A DNA stretch of 64,000 bases, taken from the NCBI GenBank assembly GCA_004379165.1, contig NKXK01000029.1, forward strand, positions 62,001 through 126,000. The letters are read 5' to 3'. The position numbers and the translations under genes are program-made. Below are positions 37,945 to 47,182 of this stretch, piece by piece. Origin of the DNA: Rhodocyclaceae bacterium (GTDB lineage: Bacteria > Pseudomonadota > Gammaproteobacteria > Burkholderiales > Rhodocyclaceae). Position 1 is the first letter of the stretch. Each line of letters opens with the position of its first letter. Below the pieces are notes generated by a model. The model was not told the DNA's origin, did no database searches, and saw nothing but the letters and a program-made list of their open reading frames with translations.

Positions 37945-40224
37945 ATGGATCCACGCCAGTTGCGCGAAGCCGCGCTCTACTACCATCGCGAACCGAAGCC
38001 GGGCAAGATTGCGGTCACGCCGATCAAGCAGTTGACCAACCAATATGACCTGTCACTTGCTTACTCTCCCGGTGTTGCATACGCCTGCGAGGAAATCGTC
38101 GCGGACCCGGGTGAGGCGAGCACGCTGACCTCGCGCGGCAATCTGGTCGGTGTCATCACCAACGGCACCGCTGTATTGGGCCTTGGTCCCATTGGCCCGC
38201 TGGCCGCCAAGCCGGTGATGGAGGGCAAGGGCGTACTGTTCAAGAAGTTTGCCAATATCGACGTCTTTGACCTCGAAATCGAAGAGCGCGACCCGGACAA
38301 ACTGATCGACACCATCGCCTCGCTGGAGCCGACCTTCGGCGGTATCAACCTTGAAGACATCAAGGCGCCGGAATGCTTCTACATCGAGAAGAAGCTGCGC
38401 GAGCGGATGAGGATTCCCGTTTTTCACGATGACCAGCATGGTACGGCCATCGTCGTCGGTGCCGCCATCCTCAACGGCCTGCATCTGATTGGCAAGGATC
38501 TGACCAAGGTCAAGATCGTCACCTCGGGTGCCGGTGCCGCGGCGCTCGCCTGCCTGGATTTGCTGGTCATGCTTGGCGCCCCGGTCGAGAACATCTGGGT
38601 CACCGACATCAAGGGCGTGGTTTATGAAGGTCGTGTCGAGGAAATGGACGAGATCAAGGCCCGCTACGCCAAGAAGACCGATGCCCGTACCCTTGGGGAA
38701 ATCATCGAAGGTGCCGACGTCTTCCTTGGCCTGTCCGCCGGCGGTGTGCTGAAGCAAGACATGGTCGCCAAGATGGCTGCGGCACCGGTGATCATGGCGC
38801 TGGCCAATCCGACGCCGGAAATCCTGCCGGAACTGGTCAATCAGGTACGCGACGACGCCATCATCTGTACCGGTCGTTCCGACTATCCGAACCAGGTCAA
38901 TAACGTCCTCTGCTTCCCCTTCATTTTCCGCGGTGCGTTGGATGTCGGTGCGACGACGATCACCGAGGAAATGAAGATGGCGGCGGTCAAGGCCATTGCC
39001 GAACTGGCACGCGCCGAACAGTCGGAAGTCGCTGCCCGTGCCTATGGCGAAAAGGTTGCCAGCTTCGGGCCGGAATATCTGATTCCGAATCCTTTTGATC
39101 CGCGCCTGATCGTCAAGATCGCGCCGGCGGTCGCCAAGGCGGGGATGGAGTCGGGGGTCGCAACGCGTCCGATCAAGGATTGGGACGCCTACATTCAGGG
39201 CCTGAACGAGTTCGTTTACCACTCCGGCATGATCATGAAGCCGGTTTTCTCCCAGGCCAAGCTGGCACCCAAGCGTATCGTTTTTGCCGAGGGCGAGGAT
39301 GAGCGCGTACTGCGGGCGGTACAGGTGGTACGCGATGAAGGTATCGCTCACCCGATTCTCATCGGGCGCCCGGCGGAAATTCGCCGCCGCATCGAGTCCG
39401 CCGGCTTGCGCATCCGCGAGGGTGAGGATTTCGAGATTGTCTATTCCGAAAACTGCGACTTTTTCGATGCGCACTATGAGGAATTCTGGACCACATATCA
39501 CCGGATCATGGAGCGCAAGGGTGTCTCTCCGGACTATGCCCGTCGCGAAGTGCGTCGTCGTGCCACCCTCTACGGCTCGTTGATGGTCAAGCTGGGTTAC
39601 GCCGATGGTCTGGTGTGTGGCACTTTTGGTCGCCACGAGACGCATCGCGAGTACGTACAGAGCGTCATCGGTACCCAGCCCGGTCTGGACCGGTACTACG
39701 CCATGAACCTGCTGATGCTGCCGGGGCGCACGGTCTTCATCGGCGACACTTATGTCAATTACGACCCGACGGCAGAGGAACTCACCGATATGGCCTTGCT
39801 GGCTTGTGAGGAAATCCGCAACTTCGGCATCACGCCCAAGGTGGCCCTGCTTTCACATTCTACTTTTGGTACCGAAGATACGCCGACCTCGCTCAAGATG
39901 CGGGAAGTGCTGGCCCATCTCGGCGAGCGCGCACCAGAACTGGAGGTTGAAGGTGAAATGCACGGTGACGCGGCGCTCGATGAGCAGATTCGCCTCAAGG
40001 CCTTCCCCAACTCACGCCTCAAGGGGCAGGCCAACCTGCTGGTGATGCCAACGCTGGACGCGGCCAATATCTCCTTCAACCTGCTCAAGGTAGCGGCTGG
40101 CGACAATCTGACGGTCGGGCCAATCATTCTGGGGGCTGCGAAGCCGGTGAATATTCTGACACCGACCGCGACGGTACGTCGGATCGTGAATATGACCGCT
40201 CTGACTGTCGTCGATGCCGGTTGA
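37945..40224 (+). CDS. maeB: NADP-dependent malic enzyme with phosphotransacetylase-like domain
   Basis: The MaeB-type enzyme decarboxylates malate to pyruvate with NADP. The 759 residues comprise a malic enzyme part (about 1-425; [39 protein letters not shown]) and a C-terminal PTA-like domain (about 435-755; [14 protein letters not shown]). In the family that domain is regulatory, binding acetyl-CoA. A strong CGGAGGAAG site precedes the ATG. Together with divergent pckG it would feed gluconeogenesis on organic acids. Confidence 0.95.
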   Translation: MDPRQLREAALYYHREPKPGKIAVTPIKQLTNQYDLSLAYSPGVAYACEEIVADPGEASTLTSRGNLVGVITNGTAVLGLGPIGPLAAKPVMEGKGVLFKKFANIDVFDLEIEERDPDKLIDTIASLEPTFGGINLEDIKAPECFYIEKKLRERMRIPVFHDDQHGTAIVVGAAILNGLHLIGKDLTKVKIVTSGAGAAALACLDLLVMLGAPVENIWVTDIKGVVYEGRVEEMDEIKARYAKKTDARTLGEIIEGADVFLGLSAGGVLKQDMVAKMAAAPVIMALANPTPEILPELVNQVRDDAIICTGRSDYPNQVNNVLCFPFIFRGALDVGATTITEEMKMAAVKAIAELARAEQSEVAARAYGEKVASFGPEYLIPNPFDPRLIVKIAPAVAKAGMESGVATRPIKDWDAYIQGLNEFVYHSGMIMKPVFSQAKLAPKRIVFAEGEDERVLRAVQVVRDEGIAHPILIGRPAEIRRRIESAGLRIREGEDFEIVYSENCDFFDAHYEEFWTTYHRIMERKGVSPDYARREVRRRATLYGSLMVKLGYADGLVCGTFGRHETHREYVQSVIGTQPGLDRYYAMNLLMLPGRTVFIGDTYVNYDPTAEELTDMALLACEEIRNFGITPKVALLSHSTFGTEDTPTSLKMREVLAHLGERAPELEVEGEMHGDAALDEQIRLKAFPNSRLKGQANLLVMPTLDAANISFNLLKVAAGDNLTVGPIILGAAKPVNILTPTATVRRIVNMTALTVVDAG

Positions 40225-40367
40225 TCGCCACGGTTAGCGCCCTTGACGGCGGTCGCTGAATATTTCCAGCAGTGTCCGCCGCGTTGTCCCACTCGAGTTT
40301 TTCGGGACAACAATTTGTCACGATCTCAGCAGATGCATTAGGTTTTTGCTGTATCTGTCTATTTTTA

Positions 40368-40395
40368 TTGAATTTTGGCAGCAGCCTGCTAAACT
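40368..40395 (+). promoter_or_regulatory. Possible promoter upstream of the endopeptidase gene
   Basis: TTGAAT (40368-40373) and TAAACT (40390-40395) are 16 bp apart, 39 bp before the ATG. Both boxes are imperfect. The rest of the 209-bp gap after maeB shows no clear terminator. Confidence 0.3.
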
Positions 40396-40433
40396 GACGT
40401 AAAATCGCCCGGTCAGTTTGTAGGAGTCTGTAA

Positions 40434-41492
40434 ATGAAGCATCCCCTGAAAACCGCCCTGTTGTTCGGCGCCTTGATGGGCGTTGGTATGCACGGGCAGG
40501 CGCTGGCCACAACGGCCACGAAGCCGGCCGAACAGGCCGCGAAGAAGCCCGTCACCAAAGCAGCCAAGAATGCAGCACCGGTCGCCGGCAAGCAGGCTTC
40601 TACCAAGGCGCCAACCAAGACTGCTCGCAACGACAAGGCGCTGCCGGTCCGCGGCAAGCAACTGGCCGCGTTTGCCGAAAGTTCACGCAAACCTGTTCGT
40701 CGCGTCAGCATGCAGGACATCGATCCGGGTCGCCTGGCACTCTATTCTGCGTCGGCGCTGGTCATTGACCAGACGAGCGGGCAGGCACTGATCGAGAAGC
40801 AACCGGATGCCGTCGTGCCGATTGCGTCGATTTCCAAGTTGATGACGGCGATGGTCGTCCTCGACGCCAAGCTAGATCTCAATGGAGTCATCACCATCAC
40901 TGACGAGGATGTCGATGGGCTGAAGGGCACCCGCTCGCGGATTCCTGTCGGCACGACGATGACGCGCGAAACGGCGATGCTGCTGGCCTTGATGTCTTCG
41001 GAAAATCGCGCTGCCAACGCTTTGGGCCGGCACTACCCGGGCGGCCTGCCGGCCTTCGTCAAGGCCATGAACCTCAAGGCACATTCGCTCGGTATGTATA
41101 ACTCCAGCTTCGAGGAGCCGACCGGCTTGTCGAGCAACAACGTCTCGACCGCCCACGATCTCGCCCGCATGGTGACTGCCGCCGCGCGCTACCCGGAAAT
41201 CCGCCAGTTCTCGACCACCGCGGAAGCCAAGGTCGAGATGAACGGCCGTGTTCGAGACTTCGGCAACACCAACGCACTGGTCCGTAGCGACAACTGGGAA
41301 ATCGGTATTTCGAAGACCGGCTACATCTCCGAAGCCGGGCGCTGCCTGGTGATGCAAGCCCGTGTTGCGGATAAGCCGGTGGTTATCGTGCTGCTGGATT
41401 CAAACGGCAAGATGACCCGCGTCGGCGATGCCAACCGGATCAAGCGCTGGATGGAAAGCGCCAGTTTGGGCACCACCCGTCGCACGGTTTAA
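40434..41492 (+). CDS. D-alanyl-D-alanine endopeptidase (PBP7-like)
   Basis: This is a periplasmic class C low-molecular-weight penicillin-binding protein that trims or cross-link-cleaves peptidoglycan. The 352 residues comprise a signal peptide (MKHPLKTALLFGALMGVGMHGQALA), a Lys/Ala/Pro-rich low-complexity linker (to about 75), then a peptidase S11 domain with SxxK in ASISKLMTAM, SxN in SSENRAANAL and KTG in SKTGYISEAG. No membrane-anchoring C-terminal helix is seen, unlike DacA. TAGGAG precedes the ATG. Confidence 0.92.
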   Translation: MKHPLKTALLFGALMGVGMHGQALATTATKPAEQAAKKPVTKAAKNAAPVAGKQASTKAPTKTARNDKALPVRGKQLAAFAESSRKPVRRVSMQDIDPGRLALYSASALVIDQTSGQALIEKQPDAVVPIASISKLMTAMVVLDAKLDLNGVITITDEDVDGLKGTRSRIPVGTTMTRETAMLLALMSSENRAANALGRHYPGGLPAFVKAMNLKAHSLGMYNSSFEEPTGLSSNNVSTAHDLARMVTAAARYPEIRQFSTTAEAKVEMNGRVRDFGNTNALVRSDNWEIGISKTGYISEAGRCLVMQARVADKPVVIVLLDSNGKMTRVGDANRIKRWMESASLGTTRRTV

Positions 41493-41512
41493 TTTCTTAC
41501 AGTTGATTTCTG

Positions 41513-41539
41513 AGGCCGCCCGCGGGCGGCCTTGTTATT
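41513..41539. terminator. Bidirectional-type hairpin between convergent genes
   Basis: AGGCCGCCCG and CGGGCGGCCT form a perfect 20-bp palindrome, followed by TGTTATTT on the plus strand. It lies 21 bp after the endopeptidase stop and just before the convergent IclR gene end at 41535. The plus-strand U-tract is imperfect. Confidence 0.7.
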
Positions 41540-42323
41540 TCTGCTTGCCGGTGTAACCGAGCGCGCCGGAGACGGCATCAGCCGTCTGGCGTACCAGATC
41601 GGCCCATTCCGGATCATGGCGATCTGCTGGCGCCGATACTGAAAGAGCTGCGATGACCTTGCCGTCTTCGTCATGGATCGGCGCGGCGACGCACTTCAAG
41701 CCCAGTTCGGCCTCTTCATCATCGTAGGCGATGCCGTGGCGGCGAACCTTGTCGAGTTCCTTTTCCAGCGCCGCCAGATTGGTCAGCGACTTGGGTGTCT
41801 TGCCCGGCAGGCCGGTACGCTTGGCGTAGTCGCGGATTTTCTGTGGGCCGTCGGCGGCCAGGAACAACTTGCCGAGCGAGGTCAGGTGCAGCGGCGCGCG
41901 GCCGCCGACGAGATAGACAACGCGCACCAGCGCCCGGCCGGAAGAGGTGCGCTCGAGGTAGACAATTTCGTCGTCGTGGCGGGCGCCGAGGTTGATGGCC
42001 TCGCCGATACGCTCGTGCAGTTCCTGCATGTAGGGCAGTGCGACTTCGCGTAGGCTGATGCGGGATTTGACGATGCTGCCGAGTTCGAGCAGGCGAATAC
42101 CCAGGCGATAGGTGCCTGCATCTTGACGCTCGACAAAGCGGGCTGCGGTCATTGCGGCGAGAATGCGATGTGCCGTCGACGGATGCAGTTCGGTGGCTGC
42201 CGCCAGTTGCTTGAGGCTGGCGGGATCAGGTGACGCGGCAAGGGCGTCGAGCAGCGACATCATGCGCTCGATGACCTGTATTGAGCCGGGTGCCTTGCTT
42301 GTCCCGCTGGCAACTTCAGACAA
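41535..42323 (-). CDS. IclR family transcriptional regulator
   Basis: The 262-residue protein has an N-terminal winged helix (SIQVIERMMSLLDALAAS; SLKQLAAATELHPSTAHRILAAM) and a C-terminal IclR effector domain (RVVYLVGGRAPLHLTSLGKLFLA; AYDDEEAELGLKCVAAPIHDEDG). It is divergent from lutA with only 65 bp between starts, so it most likely controls the lactate-utilisation operon, an arrangement where GntR-type LldR or LutR is more familiar. The effector is unknown. Confidence 0.9.
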   Translation of the reverse strand: MSEVASGTSKAPGSIQVIERMMSLLDALAASPDPASLKQLAAATELHPSTAHRILAAMTAARFVERQDAGTYRLGIRLLELGSIVKSRISLREVALPYMQELHERIGEAINLGARHDDEIVYLERTSSGRALVRVVYLVGGRAPLHLTSLGKLFLAADGPQKIRDYAKRTGLPGKTPKSLTNLAALEKELDKVRRHGIAYDDEEAELGLKCVAAPIHDEDGKVIAALSVSAPADRHDPEWADLVRQTADAVSGALGYTGKQK

Positions 42324-42388
42324 CTGGATTCCTTTATTTCGCTGGTTTAAGTAGCATTATCACTTTTCTTGTGCGGCGCAATATTAGC

Positions 42389-43120
42389 ATGCGCATTGCC
42401 TTATACGTTACCTGCCTGATTGACCTGATGCGTCCCGGTGTCGGATTTGCCGCCTTGCGCCTGCTCGAGGCGACCGGCGCCGACGTGGTTGTGCCGCCGG
42501 CGCAGACCTGTTGCGGCCAACCGGCCTGGAGCGCCGGCGACCGTCAGACGGCACGCCTGCTTGCCGAAAAGGCCATTGCCGAACTGGCGGACTACGATCA
42601 TGTGGTTGTCCCCTCAGGCTCCTGCACCGATCAATTGCGGAATATCTATCCGCAACTTTTTGCTGATGACGGCCATTGGGGGCCTCGGGCGACGGCGCTG
42701 GCGGCCCGGACCTTCGAACTCACCGAATACTTGGCGCGCTTTGCCCCCGAATTGCCCCTGCCGGATGCCGAGGGCGGACATGTCACCTATCACGATTCCT
42801 GCAAGGGCTTGCGTGGCCTTGGTATCAAGCAGCAGCCTCGCGCGCTGCTGGCACGCGTCAAGGGCCTGCAATTGACGGAAATGGCCGACTGTGAGGAGTG
42901 TTGCGGTTTCGGCGGTGCCTTCTCGGTCAATTTCGGCGACGTCTCGACGCGCATCGTCGATCGCAAATGCGAGTCGATTGCTACGGTGGGTGCAGATGCG
43001 GTCGTGGGCGGCGATCTGGGCTGCTTGCTCAACATCGAGGGCCGGCTCAGACGGCGGGGCGATGAACGCACGCGCGTGCTGCATATCGCCGAAGTGCTGG
43101 CCGGCGGGGGCGAGTCGTGA
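42389..43120 (+). CDS. lutA: L-lactate utilization protein LutA (Fe-S oxidoreductase subunit)
   Basis: LutA is one of three subunits that oxidise L-lactate to pyruvate in the LutABC system. The 243 residues contain two CCG domains: VPPAQTCCGQPAW (about 36-48) and CEECCGFGGAFSVN (about 170-183), plus HDSCKGLRGLGIKQQPR. CCG domains bind iron-sulfur clusters or a heterodisulfide-type site. ATG 42389 gives the family start MRIALYVTCLIDLM. The stop overlaps the lutB start (GTGA). Confidence 0.93.
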   Translation: MRIALYVTCLIDLMRPGVGFAALRLLEATGADVVVPPAQTCCGQPAWSAGDRQTARLLAEKAIAELADYDHVVVPSGSCTDQLRNIYPQLFADDGHWGPRATALAARTFELTEYLARFAPELPLPDAEGGHVTYHDSCKGLRGLGIKQQPRALLARVKGLQLTEMADCEECCGFGGAFSVNFGDVSTRIVDRKCESIATVGADAVVGGDLGCLLNIEGRLRRRGDERTRVLHIAEVLAGGGES

Positions 43121-44589
43121 GCAGTAAGGCCGCGGGATCACGTGGTGTCGGGGCGGCGGTCCACTCTCAGGCGATGCATTTCCACGCCCGTGCGGCGGAG
43201 AGGGTCCGTAATCCGGTCCTGCAGAAAGCCCTGCAAAAGGCCAAGCCGCTGTTCGTCGGCAAGCGCGCCAAGGGGGTGGCCAGTCTGGCCGACGACGGTC
43301 TCGATTTTGAACTGCTGCGGTCAACTGCAGAAAGCATCCGAAATCGGGTGCTGGCCGATCTCGACGTCTGGCTCGATATTTTCGAGACCAGGGCGCGGGT
43401 CAGCGGTGCCGAGGTACTCTGGGCACGCGATGGCGACGAGGTGGCGCGACTGGTGGTCGACATCGCCCAGCGTTACGGCGTGACCAAGGCCGCCAAATCG
43501 AAATCGATGCTCTCCGAGGAGGCGCAGCTCAACGAGGCGCTTGCGGCCGCAGGAATTCGGCCGGTAGAGACCGATCTCGGCGAGTACATCGTCCAGCTTG
43601 CGGGTGAGGCGCCATCGCACATCATCGCGCCGGCGGTACACAAGACCATTGGCGAGATCGAGGCGCTGTTCGCCGAGGCCCACGGTCGGCCGGAACAACC
43701 ACGAACCTCGGCGGACATCCCGGCGATGACTCAGGAAGCTCGTGCCGTGCTGCGCCAGCATTTCCTCAGCGCCGAGATGGGGATCTCAGGCGCCAATTTC
43801 CTGATTGCCGAAACCGGCTCCGCGGCGCTGGTGACCAATGAAGGCAATGGCCGTATGGTGACGACGTTGCCGCGCGTGCATGTGGTCGTCACCGGCATCG
43901 AGAAAATCGTTCCGACGCTGGAGGACTTCTCGACGCTGATGCGGCTGTTGCCACGATCGGCTACCGGGCAGACCATTTCGAATTACGTGTCGCTACTCAC
44001 CGGCACCCGCCGTGAGGGCGATCAGGACGGGCCGGAGAAGACGGTCTTCATCCTGGTCGATAACGGTCGCGCCAATCTGCTCGGCTCAGCCTGGCAGGAT
44101 ATGCTGCGCTGCATTCGTTGCGGCGCCTGCATGAATCATTGCCCCGTCTATTTTTCCCTCGGCGGCCATGCCTACGGCTGGGTTTATCCCGGCCCGATGG
44201 GCTCGGTGCTGACGCCGCTCTATACCGGCATCGAGAACGCCCTTGACCTGCCGCATGCCTCCACCGGCTGCAATCAATGCGGCGTAGTCTGCCCGGTGCG
44301 CATTCCCTTGCCCAAGTTGATGCATGGCCTGCGGGAAACCCAGGTCGAGCGCGGCTTGCGCCCATGGCGCGAGCGTTTCGCGTTACGCGCCTGGGCTTGG
44401 GTCGCCCGCCGCCCGGCGCTTTATCGCTGGCTGACCCGGGGTGCCGTGCGTTATCTTCGCTGGCTGGTCGATGGCAGCGGTCGCATCCGCGTTTTCGGCA
44501 TGGCCCCTGGTTGGACGGACGGACGCGACCTCGCCGCAGGCAGCGGCAAGACTTTTCACGAACTCTACGCAGCAAGAAAGCGAGCTTGA
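43117..44589 (+). CDS. lutB: L-lactate utilization protein LutB (ferredoxin-like subunit)
   Basis: LutB is the Fe-S subunit of the LutABC lactate oxidase. The 490 residues comprise an LUD domain (about 60-300, with SGANFLIAETGSAALVTNEGN) and two 4Fe-4S motifs, RCGACMNHCPVYF (near 330) and CNQCGVVCPVRIPL (near 385). A basic C-terminal region follows. The GTG start overlaps lutA. The order lutA-lutB is standard, but two extra genes separate it from lutC here. Confidence 0.93.
   Translation: MSSKAAGSRGVGAAVHSQAMHFHARAAERVRNPVLQKALQKAKPLFVGKRAKGVASLADDGLDFELLRSTAESIRNRVLADLDVWLDIFETRARVSGAEVLWARDGDEVARLVVDIAQRYGVTKAAKSKSMLSEEAQLNEALAAAGIRPVETDLGEYIVQLAGEAPSHIIAPAVHKTIGEIEALFAEAHGRPEQPRTSADIPAMTQEARAVLRQHFLSAEMGISGANFLIAETGSAALVTNEGNGRMVTTLPRVHVVVTGIEKIVPTLEDFSTLMRLLPRSATGQTISNYVSLLTGTRREGDQDGPEKTVFILVDNGRANLLGSAWQDMLRCIRCGACMNHCPVYFSLGGHAYGWVYPGPMGSVLTPLYTGIENALDLPHASTGCNQCGVVCPVRIPLPKLMHGLRETQVERGLRPWRERFALRAWAWVARRPALYRWLTRGAVRYLRWLVDGSGRIRVFGMAPGWTDGRDLAAGSGKTFHELYAARKRA
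43315..43348 (+). repeat. Dispersed CTGCGGTSAAC element within lutB
   Basis: The core CTGCGGTCAAC (43315-43325) is followed by GAAA and then AAATCGGG at the family spacing. It is in frame with lutB and reads LRSTAESIRNRV. Confidence 0.5.
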
Positions 44590-44591
44590 AC

Positions 44592-45290
44592 ATGGAATTT
44601 GCGCCCGAAGGCCCGATGGCCATCCCGATGTGGGTTAATGGCCACGCCTTTCTCACCGTCAGCCAGGATTTTTTTGACGTGACCAACCCGGTAACGGGGG
44701 AAGCCATCCGCCGCGTGCCGCTGTGCGGCGCCAGCGAGGCCGCCGAAGCTGTCGCAGCTGCGCGGGGCGCCCAGCCACGGTGGGCGGACATGGGCATGCC
44801 GGCCCGCCGGGTCTGCCTGACGGCACTGGCGGACGCGCTGGATCGCTACACCGGCCACTTTGCCAAGTTGCTGACGCAGGAATGCGGCTTCGATGACGCG
44901 ACCGCGACAGCCGAGGTCGCTGCGGCCGTGGCAGCGCTACAAGGCGCCGGCGTTGGGGCAACTGGTGTTTTCGGGCTGGTGCTCGACGCCTCGCGTCCGC
45001 TCGTTGCCGCCGCCGAACACCTGTCGCCGGCGCTGCTGGCCGGTGCGACGGTGGTGGTCAAACCCAGCCCACGGGCGCCATCTGCGGTGTTTGCGCTGTG
45101 CGAACTGACTTCCCGCTGCGAGTGGCCGGCCGGTGTCGTCAATCTGCTGCAGGGAGACACCGCGGCCATCGGCGGTCTTTGTGCCGCCGGGGTCGATCGC
45201 CTGGTCTATGCCGGCAACGCCCCGCTTGGTGTGCAAATCGGTGCGATTGCCGACGCCGCTGGCATCGCTTTCGAAATGAAGTCGAACTGA
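44592..45290 (+). CDS. Truncated aldehyde dehydrogenase-like protein
   Basis: The 232-residue protein matches only the N-terminal cofactor half of aldehyde dehydrogenases: FFDVTNPVTGEAIRRVPL, then GVFGLVLDASRPLVAAAEHLSPALLAGATVVVKPSPRAP and WPAGVVNLLQGD. The catalytic Glu and Cys and the oligomerisation domain are absent, and about 50 residues are missing before GVFGLV. The frame is clean and the stop overlaps the next start (TGATG), so it looks maintained rather than freshly broken. It cannot be a normal dehydrogenase; a structural or cofactor-binding role is possible. Codon use is like its neighbours. Confidence 0.75.
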   Translation: MEFAPEGPMAIPMWVNGHAFLTVSQDFFDVTNPVTGEAIRRVPLCGASEAAEAVAAARGAQPRWADMGMPARRVCLTALADALDRYTGHFAKLLTQECGFDDATATAEVAAAVAALQGAGVGATGVFGLVLDASRPLVAAAEHLSPALLAGATVVVKPSPRAPSAVFALCELTSRCEWPAGVVNLLQGDTAAIGGLCAAGVDRLVYAGNAPLGVQIGAIADAAGIAFEMKSN

Positions 45291-46246
45291 TGCACCGCAT
45301 CGTCCACCTCGAAGCCAATTCGCTGATTGCCGACCTGCGGCAACCGGCGTTTGCCCACGCCTGGGCCAGCCATGAAAAAACGGCGGCAGATGAGGTGCGC
45401 GGCCGGCTGGCGGGAGCCAGCATTGCCATTACCAACAAAGTGCCGATCCGGGCGGCTGACATCGCGGCGCTACCGGAGCTACAGATGATCGCCGTGTCGG
45501 CGACCGGGGCCAATAATGTCGACCTCGACGCCTGCCGGGCGCGGGGCATCATTGTCAGCAATATCCGCGGTTATGCCGTGCGTACCGTGCCCGAGCATGT
45601 GCTGTCGATGATGCTGGCGCTGTCGCGCAATCTTTTTGCCTGGCGCGAGACGGTTCGCGCCGGTGGCTGGCAGCGGGCCGAGCAGTTTTGCCTGTTCGAT
45701 CACCCGATTCGCGATCTGCATGGTGCGACGCTGGGGTTGATCGGTAGCGGCAGCCTGGGCAATGGTGTTGCCCGTCTGGCGGAGGCCTTTGGCATGCACG
45801 TGCTGCGAGCCGAGCGCAAGGGCGTGCCGGTGCCCCGCTCAGGCTATGTTGCGTTTGAAGAGGTGCTGGCCGCTGCCGATGTCCTCAGCATCCACTGTCC
45901 TCTGACCCAGCAGACGCAGCACCTGATCGGCGAGTCGGAGTTGCGGGCAATGAAGCCCTCTGCGCTGCTGATCAACACTGCCCGCGGGGGCATTGTCGAC
46001 GAGTCGGCGCTGGCCCGTGCCCTGCGCGAAGGCTGGATCGCCGGAGCCGGTTTCGACGTGCTGAGTGGCGAGCCGCCTGCCGATGATCAGCCGCTGCTGG
46101 CGCCGGAACTGCTGGTGCTGCCCAATTTCCTGCTGACGCCGCATGTTGCCTGGTCGAGCCGGCCGGCGATGCAGGCGCTGGCCGATCAGTTGATCGACAA
46201 CATCGAAGCCTTTGTCGCCGGATCGCCCAAAAATGTCCTTGCCTGA
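45290..46246 (+). CDS. D-isomer-specific 2-hydroxyacid dehydrogenase
   Basis: The NAD-dependent enzyme has 318 residues. The Rossmann motif is GLIGSGSLGNGVARL (near 147); catalytic Arg is in LINTARGGIVDES (near 227), Glu in the VLSGEPPADDQPL region and His in LTPHVAWSS (near 282). Closest-looking families are glycerate/hydroxypyruvate reductases and D-lactate dehydrogenases. Its place within a lut operon suggests D-lactate or glycerate metabolism feeding the same pyruvate pool. It starts one base into the stop of the truncated dehydrogenase gene. Confidence 0.9.
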   Translation: MHRIVHLEANSLIADLRQPAFAHAWASHEKTAADEVRGRLAGASIAITNKVPIRAADIAALPELQMIAVSATGANNVDLDACRARGIIVSNIRGYAVRTVPEHVLSMMLALSRNLFAWRETVRAGGWQRAEQFCLFDHPIRDLHGATLGLIGSGSLGNGVARLAEAFGMHVLRAERKGVPVPRSGYVAFEEVLAAADVLSIHCPLTQQTQHLIGESELRAMKPSALLINTARGGIVDESALARALREGWIAGAGFDVLSGEPPADDQPLLAPELLVLPNFLLTPHVAWSSRPAMQALADQLIDNIEAFVAGSPKNVLA

Positions 46247-46910
46247 CAATACGGCCGCTCGCGACGAGATTCTCGACCGCGTCCGTCGTGGCGTGGCGCG
46301 GCAGGATTTCGAAGTGCGCCGGGCCGCGGCCGAGGCCGCGCTGACAGCGCCTACCCGCGGACCGCAACCGCACATGGCCACGGACACCGCGGCGCTGCGG
46401 GCGCGTTTTGCCGACAAGGCGGCGGCCCTGGCGAGCAGCGTTGAATCGGTGGTGAGGCTGGCCGAGGCGCCGGCGGCCGTGGCGCGTTATCTGGAAAGCC
46501 ACGGTCTCTCGAAGCAGGCTGTGGCGACGGCGGAGGTCGGTGCGCTGGACTGGACATTGGCGGGCATTTCGGTCGCCGTGCGTGCCGCGGTTGATGCCGA
46601 TACGGTAGGGATTTCCGGCTGCTTCTGCGCTGTCGCCGAAACCGGAACGCTGCTGCTCTGCAGTGGTGCCGAAACGCCAGCGACGGTCAGCCTGCTGCCG
46701 GAAACGCACATCGCGCTGGTGCCGGTGGCGCGGCTGGTGGCGACCATGGAAGACGCTTTTGCCCTGGTGCGCGCCGAGCTTGGCGACATGCCGCGAGCCT
46801 TGAATTTCATCTCCGGGCCATCGCGCACCGGCGATATCGAACAAACCATCGTCCTCGGCGCCCACGGGCCGTGCCGGGTACATCTCATCCTGATCGGGGA
46901 AACATCGTGA
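46233..46910 (+). CDS. lutC: L-lactate utilization protein LutC (LUD domain)
   Basis: LutC is the third subunit of the lactate oxidase system. The 225 residues carry the LUD domain with GISGCFCAVAETGTLLLCSG (near 120-140) and FISGPSRTGDIEQTIVLGAHGPCRVHLILI at the C-terminus, a family hallmark. The start is ATG 46233, overlapping the dehydrogenase gene by 14 bp. The stop overlaps the S4 gene (GTGA). Confidence 0.92.
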   Translation: MSLPDNTAARDEILDRVRRGVARQDFEVRRAAAEAALTAPTRGPQPHMATDTAALRARFADKAAALASSVESVVRLAEAPAAVARYLESHGLSKQAVATAEVGALDWTLAGISVAVRAAVDADTVGISGCFCAVAETGTLLLCSGAETPATVSLLPETHIALVPVARLVATMEDAFALVRAELGDMPRALNFISGPSRTGDIEQTIVLGAHGPCRVHLILIGETS

Positions 46911-47122
46911 GCATCCAGTTTGCCATTCGCGGCGAGTACATTCAGCTTGACCAGCTGCTCAAGGCCACCGGCCTGTGCGAATCCGGCGGTGCGGCCCACG
47001 CGGCGATTGCCGACGGGATGGTCATGGTCGATGCTGCGGTCGACACCAGAAAACGCGCCAAATTGCGCCCCGGTCAGCGGGTGAGCTTCGCCGGCGAAGA
47101 GATCGTTCTGGTCGCTGAATAG
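46907..47122 (+). CDS. S4-domain RNA-binding protein (YbcJ-like)
   Basis: This small protein of 71 residues is almost entirely an S4 RNA-binding domain: IRGEYIQLDQLLKATGLCESGGAAHAAIADGMVMVDAAVDTRKRAKLRPGQRV. It resembles YbcJ and the YaaA family. Its RNA target is unknown. The GTG start overlaps lutC, so it is the last gene of the lut operon, probably a passenger. A near-match to the dispersed element lies inside at 47034-47068. Confidence 0.88.
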   Translation: MSIQFAIRGEYIQLDQLLKATGLCESGGAAHAAIADGMVMVDAAVDTRKRAKLRPGQRVSFAGEEIVLVAE

Positions 47123-47130
47123 GCGCTCAC

Positions 47131-47176
47131 TGCAACCCCCGATTTTGGTCGTTTTTTCGGGTTCACCGCAGCAGTG
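47131..47176 (-). repeat. Dispersed CTGCGGTSAAC element forming a hairpin between convergent genes
   Basis: This copy reads CTGCGGTGAAC (minus, 47171-47161), then AAAAAA and AAAATCGGGG. It is the best match to the overall consensus. The region can fold, with outer CACTGC/GCAGTG and inner AACCC/GGGTT pairing, and the A-tract gives T6 on the plus strand. It lies between the S4 gene and the convergent acyltransferase gene, where it may double as a transcript end. Confidence 0.7.
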
Positions 47177-47182
47177 CGCCGG

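Noticed and set aside
44592..45290. Aldehyde dehydrogenase fragment as a frameshifted full-length gene
   Set aside because: The following DNA encodes the intact D-2-hydroxyacid dehydrogenase in a coupled start, so no missing catalytic half is hidden in another frame.
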